Shown: positions 1 through 9,633, counted from the first letter of the stretch. The stretch: DNA of 26,396 nt from Nemertoderma westbladi (GCA_032718475.1 JAUCBJ010006205.1:1-26396), one strand, 5' to 3'. Notes: generated by a model from the sequence alone, not told the origin. Made by a program: numbers and translations.

Positions 1-715
1 GTACATCTGTGTCGATCTGGAAACTACCTTCGCTTCGTCAAAGCAGGGAACATGTCCCGTTTTCCCGTGGTGGTTAACACACACCCTAGCTAAGAACGGT
101 TATCCTACAAGTATAATATACAGTACCAGAGCGTTCGACAACCCAACCCCCAAAACTGAGCGTAAGAAGCCAGAAGTTTTTATAGGGTTGCCATACATCA
201 GAGATCTAACTGAAAATGTTGAAAAGGTGTGCGCGCGATATGGGATAGGAACGTATTTTTCACCGGGGAGAAAACTCAGCTCATATTTACAGTACTAAAG
301 GGACACAAACCTAAATCCCAACCAAGGGGGGTGGTTTACAAAATACCATGTACCTGTGGAAACGTTTATATGGGTGAGACTCAATACTCGATAGACGTCC
401 GCATCCGTCAACACCATGCAGATTTAATGAACCAGCGATGGGGAGCAACAGATTTGGCGTTCCACCACGGGAAAACGGGACGTGTGTACCCTGCTTTGAC
501 GAAGCGAAGCGAAGTTTCCAGATCGACACAGATGTACGAGAGAAAAATTACGGAAAGTTTATTCATAAGGGCTCTTGGCCCTAGGGCCATTAACAAACAT
601 CAATCAGTTGAGGTTGACCACCTCAGCGCAGCGACATTAATAAATAGTCCAGATGGGTCGTGGGTTAAACAGCTTATTTCCTGAGACAATAGGATTGGGG
701 GAAGGGGGGGGGGGC
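1..715 (+). mobile_element. 3' portion of a Penelope-like retroelement, with an inverted fragment at its left end
   Basis: Coding similarity on the plus strand starts near position 83 and runs to the stop at 682-684. Positions 1 to about 74 are a reverse-complement copy, roughly 90% identical by eye, of positions 461-535 inside the GIY-YIG coding region. The element is therefore partly folded back on itself, and the inverted part may continue beyond the window. Partial inverted and tandem arrangements are typical of Penelope-like elements. After the stop comes an 11-base G run (704-714). No clear 3' boundary or target duplication is visible. Confidence 0.75.
83..684 (+). pseudogene. Penelope-like reverse transcriptase C-terminus with GIY-YIG endonuclease (frameshifted)
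   Basis: Two frames together give the usual C-terminus of a Penelope-like polyprotein. From 83 to about 296 the frame reads a linker with 'AKNGYPTSI' and 'FIGLPYIRDLTENVEKV', then meets a stop. From 229 the next frame continues with 'RGVVYKIPCTCGNVYMGET', the conserved start of the GIY-YIG nuclease in this family, followed by an Arg-containing helix ('SIDVRIRQHH') and 'RKITESLFIRALGPRAINKHQ'. The upstream Cys-x-Cys (CTCG) is as expected. The 151-residue open frame at 229-684 has an N-terminus that is an out-of-frame extension; genuine similarity starts at about residue 24. In the family this nuclease nicks the target for target-primed reverse transcription. The reverse transcriptase core lies outside the window or is lost. 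At least one frameshift makes this copy non-functional. Confidence 0.78.
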
Positions 716-1322
716 ATATTAAAGTAACATTCTCAATAATCATTTCGTTCAAAATAATTTATAGTCATATTTTTGTATATTTGTATTACTGTAGTTGGCT
801 TCGTATTTATACTGTATAATTATATTTATATTGTACTTTATATTTTATCATGCATTTAAATTTGGTTGTTTAGTAGTTAATATTAAGTAGTTGGTGTGTT
901 ACGGGATCAATTTGTCTGACAGTGCTGTTTTGGTTACCGGTAGTCAATTACTGAATTATTTTGCAGTAACGAGTAAGAACCGCACCATTAGGCCACTTAT
1001 CCTATTTTAGCTCTAATACAGTTATACTCATTGATAATGGCGTTACTTAACGTTGAAATATATTTGAAATAATATTATATTGTAATTACATAATTAAACG
1101 CTCCATTCTATAATAATAAACTATAACTACATTATTTCCACCTGTTTTCGACACTCGAACATAAAACTTTTTATATATTTTAATTATTCTTATGTAACAA
1201 TAAACATAAAGATAAGGCCATCAATGCATCTATCACGCACAATGGTCTGATTTATTTGCCAAGATGGTGAAAATATATTATATCAATATAACATAGAGTG
1301 TGATTAGAAGGTTACAATTAAA
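715..1322. other. AT-rich non-coding interval
   Basis: No open frame with recognisable similarity. It holds the 3' flank of the Penelope-like element and the 3' untranslated region of the minus-strand sulfotransferase gene, including its poly(A) signal at 1251-1256. Confidence 0.5.
1251..1256 (-). terminator. poly(A) signal AATAAA for the sulfotransferase gene
   Basis: On the minus strand AATAAA lies about 67 bases downstream of the stop codon at 1323-1325, a normal distance for a short animal 3' untranslated region. No A-tract follows in the DNA, which argues against a retrocopy. Confidence 0.5.
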
Positions 1323-2459
1323 CTAATCTGAACCATATTTGAATTTAGCTTTTTGTATAAGTCGAATAATTGCGGGATTTCCTTGTTGAAGTACTTTACA
1401 TCTGTCGCTTATATCTGAAAGCTTAAATGTATCATCCATTCCTCTGGACACACAACCACTGACAAATAGAGTCTTAATTCTACGGAACTCTTTAACATCT
1501 GCTTCCATTTCTTTTACACCATAGGAAAATATGTGGTTGTCGAGTTTTCTATTGAAGTAATCGTGAAGCATGAAGTCAGCCTTGTTGATCTCTTTGAGTT
1601 GGTCGGTTTGTTTTGTAGTTAAACTATTAGTTCTTTTATTAATTCTGGGATTTATAGGAATATAAATAATATCATCAAACGTCCAACCCATCAACTTCTT
1701 TAACAAAATCATCGATTCATCGAACCTTTCCAGAACCATTACTAACTCGAATTCCTTATCAATGTAGTTAATAGCTTCTTGAATTTCACTGGTATTGGCA
1801 TTTTTACTGAACCGAAAACCGAAGTCCAACATCATTGGGTCTCTCAGAGGAAATTGTTTCTTTCCTTGAAAATGGAATTCATCTGGATTCGCGATAAAAT
1901 ACTCCAAAGCACTGCGATTCATAGAAACAGTAGGGCATGGAGGAAGAAACCCACAGAAATGATCCATTAAGGAATCTATTTGACGGGATGGTTCTCTAAT
2001 GATGGATACCTTTTTGCACCCCGGTTTCATTAAGAAATCCACTGTTGTTGCATTGTATACTGTGTGAAGGTAAATTACATCTATGGTGTTCTTAAATTCG
2101 CTTTCGTTTTTGCTCTTGTCATTCATCAAAAGTTGTGGAATAAAAGGAGTTATCCATATAACAAAATGCATAAGCTCAGGCCTTGGCACTCCAACCTTAA
2201 GATTGTTCTGAATAGCGAACCAAGTCAATACGGTACTCACAGTTTCACTGCCACATTTATGTTGCTTCAAGAAATAAATGACTGTGGAACGATTGGGAGG
2301 AGTCGGTTCAATTATAGTGGCATTGTTCTGTGTAGGGTAGAGATTGTAAATATCAATTACATTGTTTGGATAGAATGTATTCGTCCATAGATAAAAAACC
2401 AATGTTAAGATAACCAGTGTACATAGCAAACATAGTTGCGATTTCACTATATTTGTCAT
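1323..2459 (-). CDS. Galactose-3-O-sulfotransferase family protein (Gal3ST-like), single exon
   Basis: A 378-residue intact frame. Residues 7-25 form a hydrophobic signal-anchor after a short N-terminal tail, the type II Golgi topology of carbohydrate sulfotransferases. The PAPS 5'-phosphosulfate-binding motif is 'FLKQHKCGSETVSTVL' (63-78), and the 3'-phosphate-binding motif is 'KKVSIIREPSRQIDSL' (149-164). A further Gal3ST signature, 'ERFDESMILLKKLMGW' followed by 'DDIIYIPIN', lies at 244-270. Six N-glycosylation sequons (46, 56, 118, 136, 181, 212) suit a lumenal enzyme. Known members transfer sulfate from PAPS to the 3-OH of galactose on glycolipids or glycans; the acceptor here cannot be told. 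The length is slightly below the roughly 420 residues I recall for vertebrate GAL3ST1. There is a TATA-like box upstream and a poly(A) signal downstream, with no frameshift. The only convincing host gene in the window. Confidence 0.9.
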   Translation of the reverse strand: MTNIVKSQLCLLCTLVILTLVFYLWTNTFYPNNVIDIYNLYPTQNNATIIEPTPPNRSTVIYFLKQHKCGSETVSTVLTWFAIQNNLKVGVPRPELMHFVIWITPFIPQLLMNDKSKNESEFKNTIDVIYLHTVYNATTVDFLMKPGCKKVSIIREPSRQIDSLMDHFCGFLPPCPTVSMNRSALEYFIANPDEFHFQGKKQFPLRDPMMLDFGFRFSKNANTSEIQEAINYIDKEFELVMVLERFDESMILLKKLMGWTFDDIIYIPINPRINKRTNSLTTKQTDQLKEINKADFMLHDYFNRKLDNHIFSYGVKEMEADVKEFRRIKTLFVSGCVSRGMDDTFKLSDISDRCKVLQQGNPAIIRLIQKAKFKYGSD

Positions 2460-2889
2460 CTTATGTGCAACAATTAGTGTTTTAAGTTTAGGTAATATAT
2501 TTATACTGTGTCACACACCACAATACCTAAAAAATATATAATTAATCTGAATTATTACTTTCATACTGTAAAAACCACTACAATCTGGTACATTATAATT
2601 ATACAAAGTCTTTTCACCATTATTGTGTGAGTAAAGAAGGAATTCGTCAACAGAACATTAGTGCTGAATATGTAGGTAGATTATTAATACAACAATATAT
2701 TTTGGTAAAGATATTTATTTTGTATGGTGAAACTAAAGTTGATTTAGACAAGATAAGAAGGGAAATCTAACACTCAACAGAACTTTTTGTGCAATCTTAT
2801 TGATCTCGATTGCCACAAAGCTATACAATATAATATTATATTAAATTAAATATCATCAGGGATCACATTGATGCTATAGGCTCATCGCC
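2460..2889. other. Upstream region of the sulfotransferase
   Basis: AT-rich; apart from the TATA-like box I see no gene. A short self-complementary AT tract (about 2828-2843) is noted but not assigned. Confidence 0.4.
2498..2505 (-). promoter_or_regulatory. TATA-like box upstream of the sulfotransferase
   Basis: On the minus strand TATAAATA lies about 40 bases upstream of the ATG at 2459, in the context CACAGTATAAATATATT. If used, transcription would start around 2465-2475, leaving a very short leader. The surroundings are AT-rich, so chance occurrence is possible. Confidence 0.35.
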
Positions 2890-4380
2890 TACTGATTTGT
2901 TGGCTGGCCGGCACAGAATGCTGTGTCAGCTTGTCACCCATGACATTTGATAAATTATCCGCATCTTCAAGGCCTAGTGTCCTTTAAGATGCGTCTCAAG
3001 AAAGTCATGGGTCCACAATGCTTATTCACTCCATGAGGCTGCCAAAGTACAAGATTATGCACTGGCTGGTCCTCACGGCGAAAGCAATGTCCTGCATGCG
3101 GAGGCGATTTTGTTATAGTGTCAAGCTTGGGGGAACCAATGCGACACCTCCAATGTTATATAGTGTCTGGTTGGAGATGTGTGCATTGTACTTGACACAA
3201 TGAACCCGGCGTAGCATTCTTGTGAATGTGCCATCCAGAGATTTGGTGTCCTCAGCAGTTAGAGCCCAGCATGGACTCCCGTAGAGGAGTACTGGAGCTA
3301 CTGCTGCTCTAAATAATCGGACCTTAAGTTTCCGATTAATTCTCGGTGACTTCCAAATCCTGGAAAGCCTATTCAAGGCTGCCCATGCCTTTCCCTTACG
3401 TATTCGAAGGTCCTCACCTGACTTCCGGATCCATGATCCCAGGTAACAGAATCGTCCACATGCTCAAGCATACCATCCTTTGAGCTTATGCTCATCTGAT
3501 CAGAGACTTGCTGAGGACTTTCAAAGTTAACTGTCAAAATTTTGGTCTTTCTGGAGTTAATAAAAAGACCAACACTAGAAGCAGCATGTTCTAATGAGCT
3601 GATTCTGGTGATTCAGGTGATTCTGAGAGTACTCTTAAGTCATCAACAAAGTCTAGATCAGTTAGGTACTTGGCAGGCACTTCGGCCAAAACCACTATTA
3701 TGAACAAGAATGGCTCAAGTGTGTCTCCCCATGGAGGACTCCCAATAACACTTCGAATGGTTCTGTGTCACCGTCAACAGTAGACACAAATGTCGTCGAA
3801 CCATCATATACTGATCTGATTGCTGCAATAAATCCATCAGGAATCCCATATCATGAAAGTATGCTGAACATATGTGAGCGAGAGACTGAATCAAAGGCCT
3901 TGAATTAGTCAACAAAGATAACAGCCAGATGACTGTCTTTCTTTTTTGATAACACTTCAATTATCCTTCTAAGTGCCAAAATGGGCTCCATGGTCACACG
4001 ACCTTTACGGAACCAAATCTGATTTCCATGGAGCGTCTCTCAATGGGATCCCTGATGCGATTTAATATAATTAGATTGTATAGCTTTGCAGCAATCGAGA
4101 TCAATGAGATTCCCCGAAAAGAACCATAGAGTGTTAGGTTGCCCTTCTTGGGAACTGGCACCAACTTATTTGTTTTCATTTCTTGTGGGACTCTTGTTGT
4201 TCGGTACATGTCTACTATGATGGGATAGATGAGCTTTAAACACTCAGGTATTTTAAAGACCTCAGGGGGAACACCATCTACTCCACTGGCATGATTGGTC
4301 TTAATGCTCTTTGCAGCAGCCTTCACTTCTGCAAAGAAGTTATCGCCAATGGGAATATCTGGGAGTACAGACTCACACAC
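2890..4380 (-). pseudogene. RTE-like LINE reverse transcriptase, copy A (degenerate)
   Basis: Read on the minus strand, several frames in turn give a LINE reverse transcriptase. 4380-3994 encodes the fingers/palm region ('HASGVDGVPPEVFK', 'LVPVPKKGN', 'RGISLISIAAKLYN'). Around 3925-3896 motif A reads 'FVD', a stop, then 'FKAFDSVSR'. Around 3670-3630 the catalytic motif reads 'DLDFVDDL' where the family has FADD. 3376-3113 encodes 'RINRKLKVRLFRAAVAPVLLYG' and 'SLDGTFTRMLRRV'; the C-terminal 'LRFAGHCFR' region follows. Frameshifts, stops and small deletions make it dead. It is the same family as the copy at 9634-10915 and retains the RT N-terminal half that the other copy has lost. No target duplication was recognised. 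Confidence 0.8.
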
Positions 4381-4525
4381 TTTTACTTCTATAAAGTTAT
4401 AAATTTTCTAAATTTTGTTCATTATTTGTTTCAGTTTTATGAATTAATGCAATAAATTAATCTTATTGATACGTATTCTTTATGGCTATGTGCACGACCT
4501 AGTCACTGTATGATGCAGTGACACC

Positions 4526-4810
4526 AAAGTGTAGATTTGCCTTATATTTCGAACTACAGTTCTTAATTCAATAGCCTCCAGACTCAATTTAAATAGCAAG
4601 AAATTCACACAATAATAACGTGCGTAGTAGTAATAAATAGGACATGACCATTGATCATATCCGGCCACTGTGTTACTGTGCACCGGTACAGCTAGCTACA
4701 GTATACTGATTGTGAAATTTATGTAATGTGTTAAATTTCTTGCTACTTAAACAGTCAGGAGGCTATTTAAAAAGAACTGTAGTCCGAAATATAAGCCATA
4801 TCTACACTTT
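4526..4810. repeat. Foldback element with about 84-bp imperfect inverted arms
   Basis: Left arm 4526-4610 and right arm 4728-4810 are reverse complements with roughly 85% identity by eye, both starting AAAGTGTAGAT outside and ending near AGCAAGAAATT...CAC inside. The 117-base loop has no coding similarity. A separate 7-bp stem (GTCACTG/CAGTGAC) lies just outside the left arm at 4502-4522. No transposase and no clear target duplication. Best read as a non-autonomous foldback or MITE-like relic. Confidence 0.7.
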
Positions 4811-5230
4811 TATTCAATGTTCGGTAACCTTTTTCTTTATTGGAGAAGTGAGGGGGGATCGACTATTTCGCTGGTTATCTTAGTGTATAAGTTAGTGCGG
4901 AATACGATGAAGTCTGGATTGATTTATGGAGGTGGAGGGAATCTAGTGGCGGGGCAATAACTAGCACTTTCATAAAAAGAGCTTGATTAAGTTTACCCGG
5001 GATCCTAAGTTAGTGTGTACTTCTATTGGATAATACTTGGCATTCGTACTAAGTAGGCCTAAAGCAAATAAGTACAACTTGACAAAAATAGATTAAACTT
5101 GTCAGTACTTGAACTAACTGTGCAAGTCATAGTAGAAAGTTTTTTGCATGTTTATTACATGATCTTGGCAAGTTTATCCTGGATTCTGGTCGGAGATCAG
5201 CAGAACAAGTTTTATTGTGTGTACCAAAAT
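4811..5230. other. Non-coding interval
   Basis: No open frame or repeat that I can assign. Confidence 0.4.
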
Positions 5231-5330
5231 ATAGCTACAAGTAATATAGCTAGCTACAAGTAATATAGCTAGCTACAAGTAATATAGCTAGCTACGAGTA
5301 ATATAGCTAGCTACAAGTAATATATATTAT
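5231..5330. repeat. 19-bp tandem repeat, about five copies
   Basis: The unit CTACAAGTAATATAGCTAG repeats with starts at 5235, 5254, 5273, 5292 and 5311. Only one unit differs (CTACGAG). Each junction contains the palindrome TAGCTA. The array decays into a TATA-rich tract at 5320-5345. Confidence 0.9.
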
Positions 5331-5671
5331 ATTATATATAAATATACTATTGTTATTAATTATAGCAGTGTTTGTTGTGACAGAGGTTCCTCCACAATGC
5401 AAGATCATTTACTTGAATAGATCAATAATAATATATTCTTATGACATCTGTTCTGTGTTTATGTAACAGCATGTCATCTAATACAACTCATCAGTTAATC
5501 AAATCTGTGGATAGTGTTGAATTCATGAATGATGACAGGCTGCACTACTGGGTAATGAATATGGCTTAGGATTAAACTAAGACCTCAATTTTAATAAACA
5601 AGCTCGAAATCTCCCAAAGTTCCGTGTCTACAAACGCATGAACCTACCTAATTCAGCATTAAAAAAAATTC

Positions 5672-5757
5672 ACTGGTAACAGGAATTGAACACGGTACAT
5701 AGAGATTCCAAGTTCAAAGCTCTTCCAACTTTGCCACTGCGCCGTATTAGATCTTAT
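5672..5757 (-). repeat. tRNA-like remnant (SINE head)
   Basis: On the minus strand there is an A-box-like TGGCAAAGTTGGAAGAGC and, about 30 bases later, a B-box-like GTTCAATTCC, the spacing of RNA polymerase III internal promoters. The acceptor and anticodon arms do not pair well enough for a real tRNA. Most likely a tRNA-derived SINE head or tRNA pseudogene. Confidence 0.45.
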
Positions 5758-5777
5758 AACAAACCCAACTGGAAATT

Positions 5778-6107
5778 ATTAACAACAACACCAATAACAA
5801 ACATGATGATAGGTTCCACCTTGGTGTAGTGGTTGCATTGAATTCACATCTCCTGTAGTTCGTGGGTTCGTTTTCGTTTTGGCACGAATGCTTTAAAGGG
5901 ACCAGCCAGGGCGCATCTCTGCCTTGCATCCAAGTTGTAGCTAAATGAGTACTGGAGTTTCCTCTGGGGAGTAAAGTTCTGGGGGGACCGCACTGGAAAT
6001 GTGCGTAATCCCTGGCCTAGTGGCCGAAGAAAATTTACTTTTTTTTTTACTTTTTTAAAAACAACGGAGTGGATACTAGAGGTCTCGCTACGCGGGCCTT
6101 TAATCTA
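5778..6107 (+). mobile_element. tRNA-derived SINE flanked by 17-bp target duplications
   Basis: The exact 17-mer AAACCCAACTGGAAATT occurs at 5761-5777 and 6108-6124 and brackets about 330 bases. Inside, from about 5810, lies a tRNA-like head with an A box (TGGTGTAGTGGTTGCAT) and a B box (GTGGGTTCGTTTTC). An unrelated body of about 150 bases follows, then a T-rich tract at 6040-6055. A 17-bp duplication is typical of LINE-mobilised SINEs. The partner LINE is not identified. Confidence 0.65.
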
Positions 6108-6160
6108 AAACCCAACTGGAAATTGACAGGAGTAATATAGAAGAGGTCTCGCTACGCGGG
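6078..6160. repeat. 19-bp direct repeat AGAGGTCTCGCTACGCGGG
   Basis: The 19-mer occurs at 6078-6096, inside the SINE right end, and again at 6142-6160, beyond the target duplication. It is much more GC-rich than its surroundings. The role is unknown. Confidence 0.7.
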
Positions 6161-6471
6161 ATAAAAAAAACCTGAACTGACTAACATGCTGCCAAATGCT
6201 CAGTCAGGTGTAGACATGTTTAGCGAGAGTATGTAGGTCAGTGCTGCTATATTCTGTATAATATGGCTGGGTTTTTTTAGAGGTTTACGTTGTTTGTATA
6301 ATAATAATATTACCTGTAAGTAAAATGCTGTATTTTTTTCATTTATTTAGGGGGGGATTGTTAGGCCAAACAGGCAGACTGGCCTACCGTTACATCTGGA
6401 GAGGAAACATATTTTTTGGTGAGTTATTAGTGTAGGCAGGCAGATTTTGAGGTATGCTACAATAATAATAT

Positions 6472-7232
6472 TTAAGGGGAGTATCACCCCCAGCGACTGC
6501 AAAATTTTCAAATGTTCTGAAAATTTTTGAAATTTTTTTTTCTTCTACTTTTGTGGTTTGATGATAGAAGGAATTGTGGCATGTGGTGACATCGGTGTTC
6601 ACCATTGAATAATTTTTCACCACAAAACAGCACTTTTATACAACTTGATATATTGCTGATATTCACGACTCTGTGTATGAAACAACCTTTTTCTCAGTTT
6701 GCCGATTTTGACAATTATCATCACTAAATTCCCTACTACTTTTTTATTGTTCACTCAATTTTTATCAAACCTAATACCAAAATATTCATCATCTATAGGG
6801 CTACAATCGTGAGTATTGGTTTTGTAAAACATATCCATTTGGATGTTCTATGATCCATTATGTAACTGCTTCTCTTTGTCTACCTGAAAATATATAATGC
6901 CCGAAATATAGCCCGAACGGCGAACATATCAAAACCCCCATAAATTTTTTAAAAAAATTAATTTTGTGCTGAAATTTTCATAGAAGATAGCAACCCATTT
7001 GGACTTCATTCAGATCCTTCTGTATGAGATATTTTTCATAAAAAATCCTCAAAATCTTTACAGATTTGAAAAAACCGACTTGCACAAAAAGTGCCATATT
7101 TTTCAAACAAAATGGTTCGCGAAGGTACCATACTCTATTTTCTTAGTTAAAGATTACAGATCATTGTATTAAAATTTCAAAACAATAGCTATAAAATAAA
7201 AAAAACTAGATTTGGGGTGATACTCCCCTTAA
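6472..7232. mobile_element. Non-autonomous TTAA-target DNA transposon (Kolobok-like ends)
   Basis: TTAA at 6472-6475 and 7229-7232 flanks a 753-base body whose ends are exact 15-bp inverted repeats, GGGGAGTATCACCCC (6476-6490) and its complement (7214-7228). TTAA target duplication is a property of piggyBac and Kolobok transposons; ends beginning GGGG fit the RGGGR start I recall for Kolobok. The body is AT-rich with no credible coding frame, so movement would need a transposase supplied from elsewhere. Confidence 0.75.
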
Positions 7233-7390
7233 CAAAAACAATTAGGTTGAAAAACATGTTTCAGTATTTCATATTTTCCATTAGACTAATTCCGCTAGTT
7301 TACAACTGAACTTGTTTATTGATATAAATCCAAACTAAGTTTGAAAAGAAAACTTGAAAGCTACTGGTAAAGAAGAAGTCTGGAAGAGCG

Positions 7391-7606
7391 ATGCTCCCTT
7401 CCCTTATGATTGGGGACGGTCTGGGCAGCAAGCTAATCGAAGGTTGGCTGAGGGAGGAGGACATATCATTTATACTTTCCACGTCTTTATTCGACTTTGC
7501 AATGAGTGATCCTCAGCCAGAATATGGCGGAAGCAATCGTGACGATGATGTAACAGCTATGTGCGACACCAAATTTATAATTCCGATAGGGGGTTGGGAA
7601 GGTTGA
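7391..7606 (+). CDS. Unassigned small open frame
   Basis: A 71-codon frame starting MLPSLMIGDGLGSKLIEGW with an acidic patch ('SNRDDDVTAMCD'). The base composition is less AT-rich than the neighbours and the frame is open upstream of the first ATG for some codons. I recognise no family. It could be an exon of an unplaced gene, a piece of a transposon or chance. Confidence 0.2.
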   Translation: MLPSLMIGDGLGSKLIEGWLREEDISFILSTSLFDFAMSDPQPEYGGSNRDDDVTAMCDTKFIIPIGGWEG

Positions 7607-7614
7607 GTGACGTT

Positions 7615-7634
7615 TATATGCTGTACAGCATATA
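7615..7634. repeat. 20-bp perfect palindrome
   Basis: TATATGCTGTACAGCATATA is its own reverse complement with no loop. No partner gene is evident. Confidence 0.8.
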
Positions 7635-7689
7635 CATCTGTGCCAGCAAATGCCATTCTGTAATTCATTGTAATTCTATTCACCTTTTA

Positions 7690-7804
7690 GGGGCCATCAA
7701 CAAGTTACGAGCGAGAGCCACAGCGTTGTTGGTCCTGCAATATCATAAAAATCTATATTATGTATAATTCGTAAATATTGTGAATAAAAAGATTGATTGA
7801 TTGA
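7690..7804 (+). mobile_element. 3' tail of a truncated LINE
   Basis: A short 3'-UTR-like segment ends in GAATAAAAAGATTGATTGATTGA, that is, a poly(A)-signal-like AATAAA (7783-7788) followed by a (GATT)n microsatellite tail. Such tails are characteristic of L2/CR1-type LINE 3' ends. No coding part remains. Confidence 0.45.
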
Positions 7805-7929
7805 CAGAACAGTTATCTGATGGGAAGTATGCCAGAGTCGAGGCTGCTGTTCACGAAATCGCGAAATCTTTGAGGAACAAAGTGAAGACATGTGGGGGGT
7901 TCAACTCATGGATTCCTCGAACGCCCTAA
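7801..7929 (+). pseudogene. Unassigned coding-like 3' exon fragment
   Basis: Directly after the LINE tail an open frame of 42 codons runs to TAA at 7927-7929. It contains 'DGKYARVEAAVHEIAKSL' and then 'RNKVKTCGGFNSWIPRTP'. The composition looks protein-like (amphipathic helix, then a Gly/Trp-containing tail). TGACAG just upstream could be a splice acceptor. I cannot name a family. It may be the last exon of a gene or transposon cut by the LINE tail insertion. Confidence 0.25.
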
Positions 7930-8880
7930 CATTACATCATAGTGTCAGTGTCAGTATAAATTTATCAATGTTATTTAATTTGTATTGTTTTTATACGCCG
8001 CCCATAACAAATATATTTCGTGTTGGAATACCGGTACTACAATACAACTTTTTTATACTTGCTATTTTTACAGAATATTGAAATGTGCTAATCTAATTAT
8101 ATAGAAATTATTGCATATGTATGTTATGGTCGTGAGGGTTTGTTTGTTTTATGAATAATATGTATCAATGAATTACTGAAACAATTTCATATTTTGAAAT
8201 TAGAAACTTATTTGAGAAAACTTGCATTATGTTACGTAGTAGTTATAGTTAGTAAAAATTCCAAGCTATTGTTTTTTAAAAATGTGTTGACTTTCTCTTG
8301 TTGTATTTAATTTAATTTGGGGCCCTGCCGACCCGTTCCGCGCCATTACCAACCTATAAATTCAAATTTGGTTACTAAATTTTACTCAACCCGCTCAACC
8401 AGTAACGATTTTATGTGCGTGTACACTAATTATTGCTGTCCTTAAGTCTTCATGTGGGTAATGCTCTCCTTTTTATTTCTTTTATTTATTTAATAAATTC
8501 CGGAAGTCCATAAATATATTTCGGGACGTCTATAAATTATAATGGAGATATAATTTATTTGATTACGGTATAATACTGCCACAGTATATTTAATATGTTA
8601 TAGATTAATAACAGATTGTTTTTTTTACAATTATTGTTATTTAAAGCTCATTGCCGCGATCCTCAGAATCCCGAGAAAGATAATATACCCGGGTTGCGCG
8701 ACCACGCTACGCGTCCACGTTGCGCTACCTGAAGCTCAATGAGGCTTTATGAGAGTTATGAATCCGATGGAATCAATAAAAACAGCACTGGACATCTCAA
8801 ACTTGTACTTTTTCGTGATGGGTACGAAATTTGCCATATTACACCTAAAAATACTAGTGGCAATGATCTGGCAAAGAAAT
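7930..8880. other. AT-rich non-coding interval
   Basis: No gene recognised. A short GC-rich patch at 8655-8735, with repeated GCGCGAC/ACGC words, stands out but has no assignment. Confidence 0.4.
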
Positions 8881-9277
8881 GTATTCCATTAGAATCAGCG
8901 CCCTCGAAAACCTGAAAATGTGAATTTATAGCAACGTATAAGTAAAAATTTTGTGTTCAAACTGAAAAGTGCTGGTTACTTGTTTTTGCCTACGTAGAGG
9001 ACTAAAACAGCCATGTATAGTAATCAGATCATTTTTAAATATATTCCAATAGATTAAGCGCCCTAGAAAACCTGCATTGAAAAACGGTTCGCCGAAAATT
9101 GTAACTTTCAATTTTTTGAAAATTATTCACTACTTGAGATTTTGGTGCTGCAAATTAGCCACGCCAGTACATTTTATGAAAAATAAAATAAAATAAAAAA
9201 ATAATAAAATAAAAAGATAACCAGACGACCCCCCACCCAGTATATCATCATTTTATAGCCCGGTACTAATAGGGTTA
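8881..9277. mobile_element. One-ended remnant of a TTAA-type element related to 11243-12490
   Basis: The right end CCGGTACTAATAGGG followed by TTAA (9259-9277) resembles the right end of the element at 11243-12490 (CCCCAGTTGTAATAGGG then TTAA). Internally, two diverged units of about 160 bases start at 8881 and 9042 (TATTCCANTAGAnTnAGCGCCCTnGAAAACCTG). The second runs to GCCACGCC, the same landmarks as the monomers of the other element. No matching left end was found. Confidence 0.55.
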
Positions 9278-9633
9278 AAAGTACTCTGAAATTTTGCATG
9301 TATATACTACTCATCAAGGCGCATATTTTGGGCTGGGTCACATATCTGTGAAAAATCTGGTTTCCTTGGCAACGGACTTCAAATAAATTCTATGTATTTC
9401 ACGTCAATATTATTTATATACTAATAATATACTATTTATGTATTATTATTTGTAGGAAAACTATGATAGATATAAATTTGGGGTTTCTCAACCAACCTAT
9501 GTAAAAGGCCATTTGAGTGCTATTTTTAAAATATGTTTCTATATGTTAATAATAAAATATGTTACTTCTCTGCTTATATTTCTGGGGTGATAATCTACTA
9601 CTATGATCGGCATGCTGCATTGCAGCTGCATTT
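9278..9633. other. Non-coding interval
   Basis: AT-rich; no gene or repeat assigned. Confidence 0.4.

Noticed and set aside
1779-2390. Plus-strand frames opposite the sulfotransferase
   Set aside because: They are antisense shadows of an intact conserved gene with no similarity of their own.
1323-2459. Processed retrocopy of a Gal3ST mRNA
   Set aside because: No A-tract after the 3' end and no flanking duplication visible; the reading frame is intact with upstream promoter-like sequence.
5231-5330. CRISPR-like array
   Set aside because: Units are head-to-tail without spacers: a plain 19-bp tandem repeat.
5672-5757. Functional tRNA gene
   Set aside because: A and B boxes are present but the acceptor, anticodon and T arms do not pair properly.
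6390-6623. 77-codon minus-strand frame
   Set aside because: It crosses the left end of the TTAA element and has no family features.
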